From an uncultured Azospirillum sp. (GTDB lineage Bacteria; Pseudomonadota; Alphaproteobacteria; RF32; CAG-239), in the NCBI GenBank assembly GCA_900539605.1, contig UQCS01000002.1, positions 26,549 to 90,548 of the forward strand: a stretch of DNA of 64,000 nucleotides. The letters run 5' to 3'. The number at the start of each line of letters is the position of its first letter. The first letter of the stretch is position 1. The translations under genes were made by a program, and so were the position numbers. Under the pieces are notes generated by a model. The model saw only the letters and a list, made by a program, of their open reading frames with translations, did not search any database and was not told where the DNA came from. Of this stretch, positions 26,631 through 35,683 are shown piece after piece.

Positions 26631-27773
26631 ATGAGCTACCTTTTTACCAGTGAAGCCGTTTCGGCCGGGCATCCTGACAAAATCTGCGATCAGATTTCCG
26701 ACACCTTGCTCGATTTGCATCTGCAGGCAGACCCTTGCGCCCATACGGCTATTGAAACCATGGCCACTACTAACCGGGTAATCATTGCCGGCGAGACACT
26801 GAGCAGCACCCCGGTTAATTCTGAGATTGTGGAAGAAGCAGTCCGTACCTTAATTAAAAAAATCGGATATGATCAACCCGGATTCAGTTATAAAAACCTG
26901 CAAATCGATAACCTTCTTCATTGCCAATCCGCGGACATTGCCAACGGCATCAAAGATTGCGGCGCCGGAGATCAGGGAATTATGTTTGGCTATGCCAAAA
27001 AAGAAATAGGTTTTGAAACCTGTTATATGCCGATGGCCATTTATCTGGCCAACCTGTTGCTGACCAACTTGCGTCAGGCAGCCTTGCCGGGACTGGAACC
27101 CGATGCCAAATCGCAGGTCACTCTTGAATATGACGATCAAAACCGGGTTTATAGAGTTGGTTCGGTTGTTTTATCCACCCAGCATAGTGAGCATTTGTCT
27201 CTGGACGAAGTTCGGGAACTGGTTTTGCCGATCATCCGCCGCAGTATTCCGGAAGCGCTTTTTTCCGATGATACTCGGCTGCTGATCAATCCGGCCGGAC
27301 GTTTTGTCATCGGCGGTCCTGATGGTGACTGCGGCCTTACCGGACGTAAAATTGTCGCCGATACCTACGGCGGTTACGCACCTCACGGCGGCGGAGCTTT
27401 TTCGGGAAAGGATCCCAGCAAGGTTGACCGGTCGGCAGCTTACATGATGCGCTATTTGGCAAAAAATATTGTCGCTTCCGGAATTGCCGACGAGTGTCTG
27501 TTGCAGGTTTCCTACGCCATCGGCAAAAAAGAACCGCTGTCATTGTATATCGACTGTAAAGGAACTGCCAAAGTTGACGAACAAAAGATTTTGCAAAAAA
27601 TCTCCGAGTTGGCCGACTTGACGCCGGCCGGCATTATCCGCCATCTCCGGCTTTGCCGTCCGATCTACGCACCTTCTGCCGCTTATGGGCATTTTGGACG
27701 TCTTCCGGGCAAAAACGGAGAATTTTCATGGGAAGAAACCGATTTAAGCAAGGAACTTGCCTCATGTTTTTAG
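26631..27773 (+). CDS. metK: S-adenosylmethionine synthetase
   Basis: 380 aa. The start is MSYLFTSEAVSAGHPDKICDQISD, where the GHPDK motif binds ATP. GCGAGDQGIMFGYA (the hexapeptide region), the PPi-binding GPDGDCGLTGRKIVADTYGG and GGGAFSGKDPSKVDRSAAY complete the pattern. It makes SAM from methionine and ATP; with miaB and trmB in the same region the product is used locally as methyl and radical-SAM cofactor. The 3' end overlaps trmB by 10 bp. Confidence 0.97.
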   Translation: MSYLFTSEAVSAGHPDKICDQISDTLLDLHLQADPCAHTAIETMATTNRVIIAGETLSSTPVNSEIVEEAVRTLIKKIGYDQPGFSYKNLQIDNLLHCQSADIANGIKDCGAGDQGIMFGYAKKEIGFETCYMPMAIYLANLLLTNLRQAALPGLEPDAKSQVTLEYDDQNRVYRVGSVVLSTQHSEHLSLDEVRELVLPIIRRSIPEALFSDDTRLLINPAGRFVIGGPDGDCGLTGRKIVADTYGGYAPHGGGAFSGKDPSKVDRSAAYMMRYLAKNIVASGIADECLLQVSYAIGKKEPLSLYIDCKGTAKVDEQKILQKISELADLTPAGIIRHLRLCRPIYAPSAAYGHFGRLPGKNGEFSWEETDLSKELASCF

Positions 27774-28477
27774 ACGACAAACCTCAATTCTTCGGTCGCC
27801 GTAAAGGCCGCCGCATCCGCAAGGCCAAAACCGCATTGTTGGAAAACTTTTTGCCGCAGGTAGCTCTCAATCCCCGACAACCGTTGCAATTCGGCACCGA
27901 AGTCCGTCAGATTTGTTTGGAAATCGGCTTCGGCGACGGCGCGCATTTGGCAGGAATTGCGGCAGCCAACCCAAATACCGGTTATATCGGTGCCGAAGTT
28001 TTTCAAAACGGAGTTGCCAACCTCCTCAGTTTGCTGACCGGCATCAAAGAAGGGGCAGAAATCGGCGACAAAATTAATCTGCTTCCCGGGCACACCGACA
28101 ACATTCGCGTATACAGTGACGACATTCGGCTGTTATTTCCGCTGTTGCCAGCCCGATCACTGGATAAAGTGTTTTTATTGTTTCCCGATCCGTGGCCCAA
28201 AAAACGCCACGAAAGCCGCCGTTTTGTTAATCCAGATAATTTGAAGCAACTGGCACGGATTTTAAAAAAAGGCGGAATTCTGCAAATTGCTACCGACCAT
28301 CCGGTTTACAAATCCTGGGTGCTGAAACAACTCGGACGACATCCCGATTTTCGTTGGACCGCCACCTGCGGCAACGACTGGAAACATCAGCCGGCAGACT
28401 GGGTCGAAACCAAATATCAGCGCAAAGCCATCCGTGAAGGACGCCGTCCCGTCTTTTTCGAATTTGAGCGTCGATAA
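27764..28477 (+). CDS. trmB: tRNA (guanine-N7-)-methyltransferase
   Basis: 237 aa from the ATG at 27764, with AAGGAA 8 bp upstream. The SAM site is LEIGFGDGAHLA, and the TrmB signature FLLFPDPWPKKRHESRRFVNPDNL follows, with TDHPVYKSW and the C-terminal ETKYQRKAIREGR. It methylates G46 in the variable loop of tRNA. It is translationally coupled to metK, the usual alphaproteobacterial arrangement. Confidence 0.96.
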   Translation: MFLDDKPQFFGRRKGRRIRKAKTALLENFLPQVALNPRQPLQFGTEVRQICLEIGFGDGAHLAGIAAANPNTGYIGAEVFQNGVANLLSLLTGIKEGAEIGDKINLLPGHTDNIRVYSDDIRLLFPLLPARSLDKVFLLFPDPWPKKRHESRRFVNPDNLKQLARILKKGGILQIATDHPVYKSWVLKQLGRHPDFRWTATCGNDWKHQPADWVETKYQRKAIREGRRPVFFEFERR

Positions 28478-28495
28478 CAAATACTCCGTAAGGAT

Positions 28496-29026
28496 TTAGA
28501 CCAAACGCGGTTTGCAGCCGCAATAATCCTGGGAATACAGTCCAAGCTGTTTGATCAGGGTCTGTCGTCGTTCCTGCATGCCGCCTTTACGTCCTTCTAC
28601 GGCCACATAAGCTACGCCGGTTTCCGCCGAAGCTTTGGCTGCCGCCCGGTTGACCTGTTCCAAATTTTTATAGCGGGAAACAGCGAGGACAGAAGCAACG
28701 GCATCAAATCCGCCGGTTTTGGCATATTCCATCGCCCGCTTCAAACGCATATAAAAACAAATATCACACCGGCGCCCGCGTTCGGGTTCGTTTTCCAGTC
28801 CTTTGATCAGCGAACACCAGCGAAGATTATCGTACTCAAGTTCAATAAACGGCACCTGCCATTGCCGGCACAGACGACGGTTCTCTTCTTTTCTCTTTTC
28901 ATATTCCGCTGCCGGAACAATATTAGGATTGTAAAAAAGCACCGAAAAATCGGCACCTTCCAGCGCCATTTTCTCAATCACGGCACAAGAACAAGGCGCA
29001 CAGCATGACAAAAGCAAAATTTTCAT
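28496..29026 (-). CDS. queH: Epoxyqueuosine reductase QueH
   Basis: 176 aa. The DUF208 pattern is complete: a Cys-rich start (LSCCAPCSC, residues 7-14), YNPNIVPAAEYEKRKEE, GRRCDICFYMRL, and the C-terminal YSQDYCGC. These Cys residues bind the 4Fe-4S and active-site metal. It reduces epoxyqueuosine to queuosine at tRNA position 34, replacing QueG. It is convergent with trmB (18 bp apart) and follows the macro-domain gene on the same strand, separated by a terminator. Confidence 0.95.
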   Translation of the reverse strand: MKILLLSCCAPCSCAVIEKMALEGADFSVLFYNPNIVPAAEYEKRKEENRRLCRQWQVPFIELEYDNLRWCSLIKGLENEPERGRRCDICFYMRLKRAMEYAKTGGFDAVASVLAVSRYKNLEQVNRAAAKASAETGVAYVAVEGRKGGMQERRQTLIKQLGLYSQDYCGCKPRLV

Positions 29027-29074
29027 CTCTTTATCTCAACATTTTTGTCTTTTATAGCATAAATACTTTAAAAA

Positions 29075-29110
29075 GCAAGAAGCCCGGGCATGAGGGCACG
29101 GGCTTCTTGC
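29075..29110 (-). terminator. Terminator of the macro-domain gene
   Basis: The 12-bp perfect stem GCAAGAAGCCCG / CGGGCTTCTTGC (29075-29086 and 29099-29110) encloses a 12-nt loop and is followed on the minus strand by a TTTTAAAG run. It separates the macro gene from queH. Confidence 0.8.
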
Positions 29111-29135
29111 ATTAAAACTTTAACAGTCAGGGGGA

Positions 29136-29735
29136 TCAGTCGGCTTTTCGCATCAGCTTGTCACGGTTTATCTGATACCAGGTATCCAGCTCCCGATTGA
29201 GATAAGCGGAATATTCCTTCGTTTCCATGACCTGGTTAAAGGCGGCAAGAGCATTGTCGCTTTTAAACACACAGATGCTGACTTTTTTCAGACACCCTTG
29301 AGCATGCTCCTGATAGCTTTCGATTGCCGAAAGCATTGCTTTGGCCGATTTTTTGAAACCGAGAGCTCCGCTTTTTCCGGTCCCGAGGGCAGAAACAGCG
29401 ATTGACGAAAGCCCCTGCTTTTCTGCTTCTGCCAAGGCCGAGAAAGTCGCCAGTTGAACCATATTGAAAGCTTCAGCTTCCGGAACGCCAAGCAAAGAGA
29501 CGTTGATCAGTTTGACACCTTTGTGGCCTTTGGTCGTCAGCGCATATCCGAAAGGGAGGCGCATTTGACGGGCGGCAATTGCATAATCGAGGAGGCCGCG
29601 ATAATGGCCGCCGTGAGATACGATTCCGGCAACACCGGTCAGACACATATTGTCGGAGAACTGCGGAACGACAATACCTTTGGCTCCCAGAGCAAGGATA
29701 TTACACTTCCTGACTTTTACATCAATTTTGTTCAT
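29136..29735 (-). CDS. Stand-alone macro-domain protein
   Basis: 199 aa from the ATG at 29735. The macro fold is seen in NILALGAKGIVVPQFSDNMCLTGVAGIVSHGG (strand plus the GVAG ADP-ribose loop), LINVSLLGV, and the second loop SALGTGKSGALGF. The C-terminal 45 residues (DTWYQINRDKL) are charged and helical and not part of the core. Macro domains bind or hydrolyse ADP-ribose and its derivatives. The neighbours are tRNA-modifying enzymes, so an RNA or nucleotide substrate is conceivable but inferred only. The first GVAG loop is present; whether catalytic residues are intact cannot be judged by eye. Confidence 0.82.
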   Translation of the reverse strand: MNKIDVKVRKCNILALGAKGIVVPQFSDNMCLTGVAGIVSHGGHYRGLLDYAIAARQMRLPFGYALTTKGHKGVKLINVSLLGVPEAEAFNMVQLATFSALAEAEKQGLSSIAVSALGTGKSGALGFKKSAKAMLSAIESYQEHAQGCLKKVSICVFKSDNALAAFNQVMETKEYSAYLNRELDTWYQINRDKLMRKAD

Positions 29736-29933
29736 AAGCAAAATGATTAAGTTAATAATTGAAAATCGCATTTAACATAGGCGGTCGTCATAATTTTGTC
29801 AAATATTTTTTAACAAAAACATTCAATTTGCCCCAGAATATCGGTAGTTTTGACGACGGTTGCAGAAAACTCTTGATTCCTGACTCCGAACCGATCATAA
29901 TCAACAAAAATCGCAAGCAAAGGACCAAACAAA

Positions 29934-31004
29934 ATGAAGATTCTTGTCGGATTGAGCGGTGGTGTCGATTCCGCAGCCGCCGCTTATCTGCTAAAAAAAG
30001 CCGGACACGAGGTGATCGGCGCAACCATGTCGATCTGGGACAAAAACACCAATTTCCGCAGCAACGGCGCCGCCGATTCATGCTTCAGCCCTCACGAAGA
30101 AAAAGATATTGACTCAGCCCGCAAAATCTGCCGCGAACTGGACATCCCCTATTATGTGTTTGACTGTGCCGAAGAATACAAACGAATTGTGCTGCACAAT
30201 TTCAAAGAAGAATATACGGCCGGAAGAACACCCAATCCCTGTATCTGGTGCAACGCCACCATCAAATTTGACGCTCTTCCCGCCACCGCCCGCAAAGCCG
30301 GCTTGGAATTCAACAAATTTGCCACCGGCCACTACGCCCGTCTCGGCTATGATGCCGCAACCGGACGTTATCAGATCAGCCGCGGCATTGATCCCAAAAA
30401 AGATCAGTCCTATTTTCTGTATCGCCTCCGTCAGGAGCAACTGAGCCGCATTATGCTGCCGTTGGGCGGTTACCAAAAATCCGAAGTTCGCGAGTTTGCC
30501 CGTTTGGCTGGGTTGGAAGTATGTGACAAGCCCGACAGTCAGGACTTTTATTCCGGCAATATCAATGACATTTTGCAAAAAGCCCCCGAACCGGGTAATT
30601 TTGTCGACAAAGAAGGCAAAATTCTGGGGCAGCATCAGGGAATTTGGAATTATACCATCGGCCAGCGCCGCGGAATGGGGATCGCTGCCGAGCGTCCGCT
30701 CTATGTTATCGCCATCCGCCCCGAACGCCGCGAAGTCGTCCTCGGATATGATGATGATACCCTTCGACAAAAACTGTATTGTCAAAATCTGAGCTGGCTT
30801 TCCATTTCAGGCATCACTTCTCCGCGGCGACTCACCGTCAAAATCCGTTCTTCACAAACTCCGGTGGCCGCGCATCTTACGCCGATCTCCCCCGACCGTG
30901 CGGAAATATGTTTTGACGATTTGCAAAAAGCCGTCGCTCCCGGACAATCGGCCGTTTTCTACGATGACGATTTACTGCTGGGCGGCGGTATCATTTGCCC
31001 TTAA
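29934..31004 (+). CDS. mnmA: tRNA-specific 2-thiouridylase MnmA, variant without the second catalytic Cys
   Basis: 356 aa. The PP-loop SGGVDS is at residues 8-13, the TPNPCIWCN motif gives Cys103 and Cys106, and ATGHYARL, KDQSYFLYRL and the C-terminal GQSAVFYDDDLLLGGGII are typical. It thiolates U34 of tRNA-Lys, -Glu and -Gln. The loop that carries Cys199 in E. coli (DSTGICFIG) reads DSQDFYSGN here, with Tyr206 in its place, while a CxxC is present at 103-106. That suggests a sulphur transfer unlike the E. coli persulphide route. The 3' end overlaps the convergent dsbD-like gene by 33 bp. Confidence 0.9.
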   Translation: MKILVGLSGGVDSAAAAYLLKKAGHEVIGATMSIWDKNTNFRSNGAADSCFSPHEEKDIDSARKICRELDIPYYVFDCAEEYKRIVLHNFKEEYTAGRTPNPCIWCNATIKFDALPATARKAGLEFNKFATGHYARLGYDAATGRYQISRGIDPKKDQSYFLYRLRQEQLSRIMLPLGGYQKSEVREFARLAGLEVCDKPDSQDFYSGNINDILQKAPEPGNFVDKEGKILGQHQGIWNYTIGQRRGMGIAAERPLYVIAIRPERREVVLGYDDDTLRQKLYCQNLSWLSISGITSPRRLTVKIRSSQTPVAAHLTPISPDRAEICFDDLQKAVAPGQSAVFYDDDLLLGGGIICP

Positions 31005-32534
31005 CAGCTTGTAAAAATCTCCGATGGTTATCAGCTGCGGCAGCAAGACATAACCGCCATCGCCGTTATAGTATACATATAACGGAATGCTGCTGCGTCC
31101 GAATTTTGCCAGTGCCCGCGCAATTTCCGAGCTGCGGTTGCTCCAGTCGGCCTTGAACAGTTTGATCCGGTGTTCTTTAACCAACTGTGCAAATTCGCCG
31201 GTTGAAAAAACGGCATTTTCATTAACCAGACAGGTAATGCACCATTTGGCGGTAAAATTGATCAAAACTTTATCACCGTTTTGCAGCGCCTGTTCCACTT
31301 TTTGCGGCTGATAAGGCTGCCATTGCGAACGTCCGGTGTCGGTATCTCCCCAAAGAACCCATAACAGCCATCCGCAGGTCGCCAGCATCGGTAAGGCAAA
31401 CAATTTTTTTAGCATTTCCATCCATTTGCCGGGACGCGGCAAAACTCTTTGCAAAAAACGCGGATAAATACCGGCCAGAAAAAACGGCAGCGCGTAACCG
31501 GCACCCAGAGACAAAAACACCGGATAATAAAAATATCCCGGACGTTCGGTCGTCAGTGCCCAGCCGACGGCAGCCCCCATAAACGGCGCCGTACACGGAC
31601 TGGCGATCAGCACCGCCAGAAAACCGGTCATAAACGATCCCGCAGGCAAATATTTCAAACTCCAATTCACCCGGATGACATTCAAAAACATCAGTGCCAG
31701 CAGCAAAAACACGACTGCCATTACGGCAACAAAATACGGCGACTGCAACTGAAAGCCCCACCCGATATCGGCACCATGATGCCGAAGCCAGGCCAACAAC
31801 GCCGCCATCAGCACAAAACAGGACAAAACGCCGCCGAGATATTGAAAGGCTTCGGTAACATTGCGGCGTTTGCTTTTCTGGCCGGCAATCGACATAATTT
31901 TAATGAATAAAATCGGAAAAACGCAAGGCATAAAATTGAGTACAATTCCGCCGCCGAATGCCAACAGCAGGATGCTGAGCCATCCGCTTTCCGTTTCTGC
32001 AGGCAGCGTTTTCGGTTCGGACATCGGTAAACGGTAAAAAGCTTCCGACATCGGTACCGCCGGAACTGTCCCTCCCTGTGGCGGCATGAGATGGGCAAAC
32101 ACTTCCGGGGTCAATTTAAAAATCAGACTTTCCGGGACACATTCCCCCTTGCAGGCCATCCACGAAATTTCAAGGTCGGGCATTTCCCCGGCCGCTTTTC
32201 CCAGCATGGCGGTATACCATGCCGGTTTGCGGTAAACATTAAGCCCGAACCCTTCGTAAATAACGTCTTCGCCTTCGCTCCACTGTTCGGATACCAGACG
32301 ATGATCATAAAGATTCCACTTAACATCAGTCGGCAAACCGACGTCGCCCGGCTGATGAGAATAGATCTGCCAACCGTTTTGAGGTTCGATTTTCAGCCGC
32401 ACTTCAATCCGGTCTTCTTTTTCGACCGCCGACACTTCAACCGAATTCCTTAACGTCTGTTTTTTCACCGCGGCGCCTGCCTCTGCGGAAAACACTGTTG
32501 CCAGTACCGTAAGCAGGATAAAGAAGACTTTCAT
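30972..32534 (-). CDS. Thiol:disulphide interchange protein, DsbD/ScsB type
   Basis: 520 aa. Signal peptide about 1-22; periplasmic N-terminal DsbD-alpha/ScsB-like domain with Cys128-x3-Cys132 (MACKGEC); eight-helix membrane domain with its Cys pair in NFMPCVFPILF and ASPCTAPFMG; C-terminal thioredoxin domain with Cys432-x2-Cys435 (KWCITC). Electrons pass from cytosolic thioredoxin across the membrane to periplasmic clients such as cytochrome c maturation or envelope proteins. The first codon follows directly on the stop of the CDP-alcohol transferase gene, so both are one unit. DsbD or ScsB cannot be separated by eye. Confidence 0.9.
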   Translation of the reverse strand: MKVFFILLTVLATVFSAEAGAAVKKQTLRNSVEVSAVEKEDRIEVRLKIEPQNGWQIYSHQPGDVGLPTDVKWNLYDHRLVSEQWSEGEDVIYEGFGLNVYRKPAWYTAMLGKAAGEMPDLEISWMACKGECVPESLIFKLTPEVFAHLMPPQGGTVPAVPMSEAFYRLPMSEPKTLPAETESGWLSILLLAFGGGIVLNFMPCVFPILFIKIMSIAGQKSKRRNVTEAFQYLGGVLSCFVLMAALLAWLRHHGADIGWGFQLQSPYFVAVMAVVFLLLALMFLNVIRVNWSLKYLPAGSFMTGFLAVLIASPCTAPFMGAAVGWALTTERPGYFYYPVFLSLGAGYALPFFLAGIYPRFLQRVLPRPGKWMEMLKKLFALPMLATCGWLLWVLWGDTDTGRSQWQPYQPQKVEQALQNGDKVLINFTAKWCITCLVNENAVFSTGEFAQLVKEHRIKLFKADWSNRSSEIARALAKFGRSSIPLYVYYNGDGGYVLLPQLITIGDFYKLLRANDTAAQQ

Positions 32535-33251
32535 TTATTTTCCTTTACGGTAGGGAACAATCACAAAACTGTAATAAGCGGCCACAATGACACTGAAGGC
32601 TTTTACCAGCGAAAAAACGCCCAAAACAATCCCCATCACCGGAAACCATCCGGGAAACAAGCATAATACCACTAAGGCGAACAGCGTTTCCGACCCCTGA
32701 GCCAAACCGCCGAGATAAAAAGGCGAATGATCGAGATTAAGCTGGTGCCCGGCATGATTTTTGTAGGCGATGACCGAATAAGCCAGCATTGCACAAGCCG
32801 CCGCAGCAAAGCCAAACAGCATACAAGCCGCCGCAACGCCGTTAGCCGCCGGGTTGGCTAAAGCAAAAGCAAAAATAACCCCACCGTAAAAAATATAATC
32901 CAACGTAGCATCAAGGAATACCCCGAAATCGGTCACTTTGGTCGAACGGGCAATGGCGCCGTCCAAACCGTCGGACAACCGGTTGAGCAAAATGGCAAGC
33001 AATGCCCATCCGTACATTTCCATCGCAATAAAGTTAACGGCAAAAATTCCGATTACAAAACCGGTCCAGCTGACAACGTTGGCAGAAATGCCGATCTGCC
33101 CGAGGTAAGTTCCGGCAATATTGATTTTATTATAGGCTTGTGCATAGATTTTTTGCGAAAGCCGGCTTATATACAGACAAGTATCTTTCACCCGGATGCG
33201 AGACCAAATATCTTGTACTTTTTTCTTGAGAATTTCAAAATATTCTTTCAT
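32535..33251 (-). CDS. CDP-alcohol phosphatidyltransferase family protein
   Basis: 238 aa from the ATG at 33251 (GGAAAGG upstream); a TTG further up lies in that site. Six hydrophobic segments follow a 45-residue amphipathic N-terminus. The catalytic motif D-G-x2-A-R-x8-G-x3-D-x3-D is exact: SDGLDGAIARSTKVTDFGVF and LDATLDY. It makes a phospholipid from a CDP-linked donor; the acceptor (inositol, glycerol phosphate, serine and so on) is not evident. It is divergent from apbE with 90 bp between. Confidence 0.88.
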   Translation of the reverse strand: MKEYFEILKKKVQDIWSRIRVKDTCLYISRLSQKIYAQAYNKINIAGTYLGQIGISANVVSWTGFVIGIFAVNFIAMEMYGWALLAILLNRLSDGLDGAIARSTKVTDFGVFLDATLDYIFYGGVIFAFALANPAANGVAAACMLFGFAAAACAMLAYSVIAYKNHAGHQLNLDHSPFYLGGLAQGSETLFALVVLCLFPGWFPVMGIVLGVFSLVKAFSVIVAAYYSFVIVPYRKGK

Positions 33252-33340
33252 AATAAGCTGCCTTTCCAATCAAACGGTTTCTAATAAGAACGAGATAGCA
33301 CAAAAAGGTGAAATAATTACTAATTTCAGGTGTAAAACAT

Positions 33341-34360
33341 ATGCGCATTTTTAAATATATTTCAATATTTTTTCTGGCGGCAGCCGCCATTTTCTATATT
33401 TGGCACGAACCGGTCCCCTATCAGATCATGAGCGGACAAACGATGGGAACCTATTACAGCGTTAAAGTAAAAACAGGACGTGAAAACAAGCTGCTGCATA
33501 AAAATATTAAAGAAGAACTCGAGGCTGTCAATACTGAAATGTCGGTATTTGACAACAACTCCGAAATTTCGCGGATTAATCGCGAACCGGCAGATAAATG
33601 GATTGAACTTTCGCCGCCGATGCAAAAAGTTCTTCAAAATGCCTACACCATTTACAGTCAGAGCAACGGTGCCTTCGATCCGACAGTCGGACGGTTGGTA
33701 GACTTGTGGGGCTTTGGGACCATCCGTCCTAAAAAAGTGCCTTCCGAAGAAGATATCCGCGAGGTTCTGAAAACCTCCGGTTTTAATAAAATCCGCTTCA
33801 CCCACGATTTTGACAAGATCAAAAAAGAACACGACGAAACAATGATTAACTTGTCGGCAATTGCCAAGGGATACGGTGTTGACCGGATTGCCGAACTGCT
33901 GGAAAAACTGGGTTATCACGATTATGTGGTTGAAATCGGCGGCGAAGTACGTGCCGGCGGCCGCAAATCCGAACAAGTGAACGGCTGGAATGTCGGCATC
34001 ATCCGCCCCGAAAACGATTATACCGAAAACGCTTATGTCATCACCCTCAAAAACCAGGCTGTGGCCACTTCCGGCGATTACCGCAACTTCATCTACGTCG
34101 ATGATAAAAAATACTCGCACACTATCTCCCCCAAAAGCGGTTATCCGGTCGAAAACAACCTTATCTCCGCGACTGTCTTTCATTCCAGCTGCATGATTGC
34201 CGACGGTATGACAACGGCGATGATGGCTATGGGCGAAAAAGCAGCGTTGGATTATGCCAACCGTTATAATGTTGCCGCCGTTTTATTTGTCCGCGGTGAA
34301 GACAACACCGTCAAACCGTTGTTGTCGGAAAGAGCCAAAAGACTGGTCGGACGGAAATAG
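33341..34360 (+). CDS. apbE: FAD:protein FMN transferase
   Basis: 339 aa. N-terminal hydrophobic anchor or signal (residues 5-21). The ApbE domain has MGTYYSVKV, FDPTVGRLVDLWGFG, LSAIAKGYGVDRIAELLEKL, VEIGGEVRAGG, SGDYRNF and the ADGMTTAMMAMG metal and FAD site. In the periplasm it transfers FMN from FAD onto a Thr of target proteins. It opens the rnf operon here, which fits its known targets RnfG and RnfD. Confidence 0.96.
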   Translation: MRIFKYISIFFLAAAAIFYIWHEPVPYQIMSGQTMGTYYSVKVKTGRENKLLHKNIKEELEAVNTEMSVFDNNSEISRINREPADKWIELSPPMQKVLQNAYTIYSQSNGAFDPTVGRLVDLWGFGTIRPKKVPSEEDIREVLKTSGFNKIRFTHDFDKIKKEHDETMINLSAIAKGYGVDRIAELLEKLGYHDYVVEIGGEVRAGGRKSEQVNGWNVGIIRPENDYTENAYVITLKNQAVATSGDYRNFIYVDDKKYSHTISPKSGYPVENNLISATVFHSSCMIADGMTTAMMAMGEKAALDYANRYNVAAVLFVRGEDNTVKPLLSERAKRLVGRK

Positions 34361-34362
34361 CA

Positions 34363-34770
34363 ATGGAAAACATTACCCGCTGCGGCATCATTACAACTGT
34401 CAATCCCGGTTCAGTTACCGTCACTTTCATCCGCAATGAAGCCTGCAGCGGCTGTGCGGCCAAAAATGCCTGTGGTTTAAGCGGCGGCCAACCGCTCAGC
34501 GTCGAAGTCAAAACCAATGCGCCGCAAAATTATCGAATCGGCCAAAATGTCACCCTCGAAATTTCGGTAGAAAACGCACTGACGGCCGCCCTTTGGGCAT
34601 ATGTCCTGCCATTGTTTTTGATGTTGTCGGTTCTGGCTGCATTTCTTACCTTCGGCAGCAACGAAACAACGGCAGCAACCGCGACACTTGCCGTGTTGCC
34701 ACTCTATTATGCCTTTCTGTACCTGTTTCGCCGTCGTTTCAAATCGCGAATAAAAATTAAATTGCGATAA
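34363..34770 (+). CDS. rseC: SoxR-reducing system RseC family protein
   Basis: 135 aa. The N-terminal cytoplasmic part has a Cys cluster CSGCAAKNAC (C-x2-C-x5-C), preceded by VTVTFIRNEA. Two membrane segments follow (residues about 72-90 and 98-118), and a basic tail. RseC homologues sit with rnf genes in many Proteobacteria and take part in reducing SoxR or in redox regulation. The start is 2 bp after the apbE stop. Confidence 0.92.
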   Translation: MENITRCGIITTVNPGSVTVTFIRNEACSGCAAKNACGLSGGQPLSVEVKTNAPQNYRIGQNVTLEISVENALTAALWAYVLPLFLMLSVLAAFLTFGSNETTAATATLAVLPLYYAFLYLFRRRFKSRIKIKLR

Positions 34771-34846
34771 CTGAAAAAAAACATTTTGCATCCCCCGAAT
34801 TTGTGCTATGAATAAGGCATTGTAAACGAAAGCAAGAGACTGATTG

Positions 34847-35683
34847 ATGAGTGAAGTTATCGTAGCCAACATTATCGTTTTATCGTCAATTGCCGTCGCC
34901 GCGGCAATCATATTATATTTTGCAGCCCAAAAATTTAAGACTGAAAACAACCCGGTAGCCGACGAAATTGCAGCAATGCTGCCACAAGCCAACTGCGGCG
35001 CCTGCGGCAAAGCCGGCTGTCAGGATTTCGCCAACACCTGTGCCGCTGCCGACGCCGAATCTTTCGCCCGCCTCTACTGTCCGGTTGGCGGCACCAAAGT
35101 GATGAACACTATTGCCGCACGGCTCGGCTATTCTTCCACCGAACATGAGCCGACAATTGCTGTTTTGCATTGCAACGGCACTTGTGAAAACGCTCCCGAC
35201 AAAGTTGAGTATATCGGCCTGCAAAGCTGCCGGCTTGCCAATCGCGCTTTTGTCGGCAAAACCGGTTGTCCCGACGGCTGTCTGCGCCTGGGTGACTGTG
35301 TTCGCAATTGCCCTTTCGGCGCCATTGAAATGAATCCGCAAACCGGATTACCCGAAGTCAACCCCGACAAATGCACATCCTGCGGGGCCTGTGTACGCAT
35401 TTGTCCGCGCGGATTATACGAGATCAGGCCGCGCGGTAAAAACGGCGTTCGCGTTTACGTTGCCTGCAGCAATCGCCAAAAAGGCACACTGGCCCGCAAA
35501 AACTGCAAAGCCGCCTGCATTGCCTGTATGAAATGCACAAAAATCTGCCCGGAAGTCAAGGTAGAAAACAATCTCTCCCATATTCCCGCTACTGTCTCGG
35601 CCGAAGCTTACGGGGCTGAACTGGCGGCCAACTGCCCGACCGGCGCTATCATTTATACCGGAGTGAAAGATGAGCAAGATTAA
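34847..35683 (+). CDS. rnfB: Ion-translocating oxidoreductase subunit RnfB
   Basis: 278 aa from the ATG at 34847 (a TTG one codon earlier is in the site region). N-terminal TM helix (residues 5-26), then the 4Fe-4S domain NCGACGKAGCQDFANTC, a Cys-rich NCPFGAIEMNP, and the ferredoxin-like CTSCGACVRICP, with more Cys motifs (CIACMKCTKICP) near the end. It is the electron entry module from ferredoxin for the Rnf complex. The 3' end overlaps rnfC by 14 bp. Confidence 0.96.
   Translation: MSEVIVANIIVLSSIAVAAAIILYFAAQKFKTENNPVADEIAAMLPQANCGACGKAGCQDFANTCAAADAESFARLYCPVGGTKVMNTIAARLGYSSTEHEPTIAVLHCNGTCENAPDKVEYIGLQSCRLANRAFVGKTGCPDGCLRLGDCVRNCPFGAIEMNPQTGLPEVNPDKCTSCGACVRICPRGLYEIRPRGKNGVRVYVACSNRQKGTLARKNCKAACIACMKCTKICPEVKVENNLSHIPATVSAEAYGAELAANCPTGAIIYTGVKDEQD

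Noticed and set aside
29736..29771. Longer form of the macro-domain protein starting at 29771
   Set aside because: The extra residues are hydrophobic, precede the domain and have no ribosome-binding site; ATG 29735 fits the domain start.
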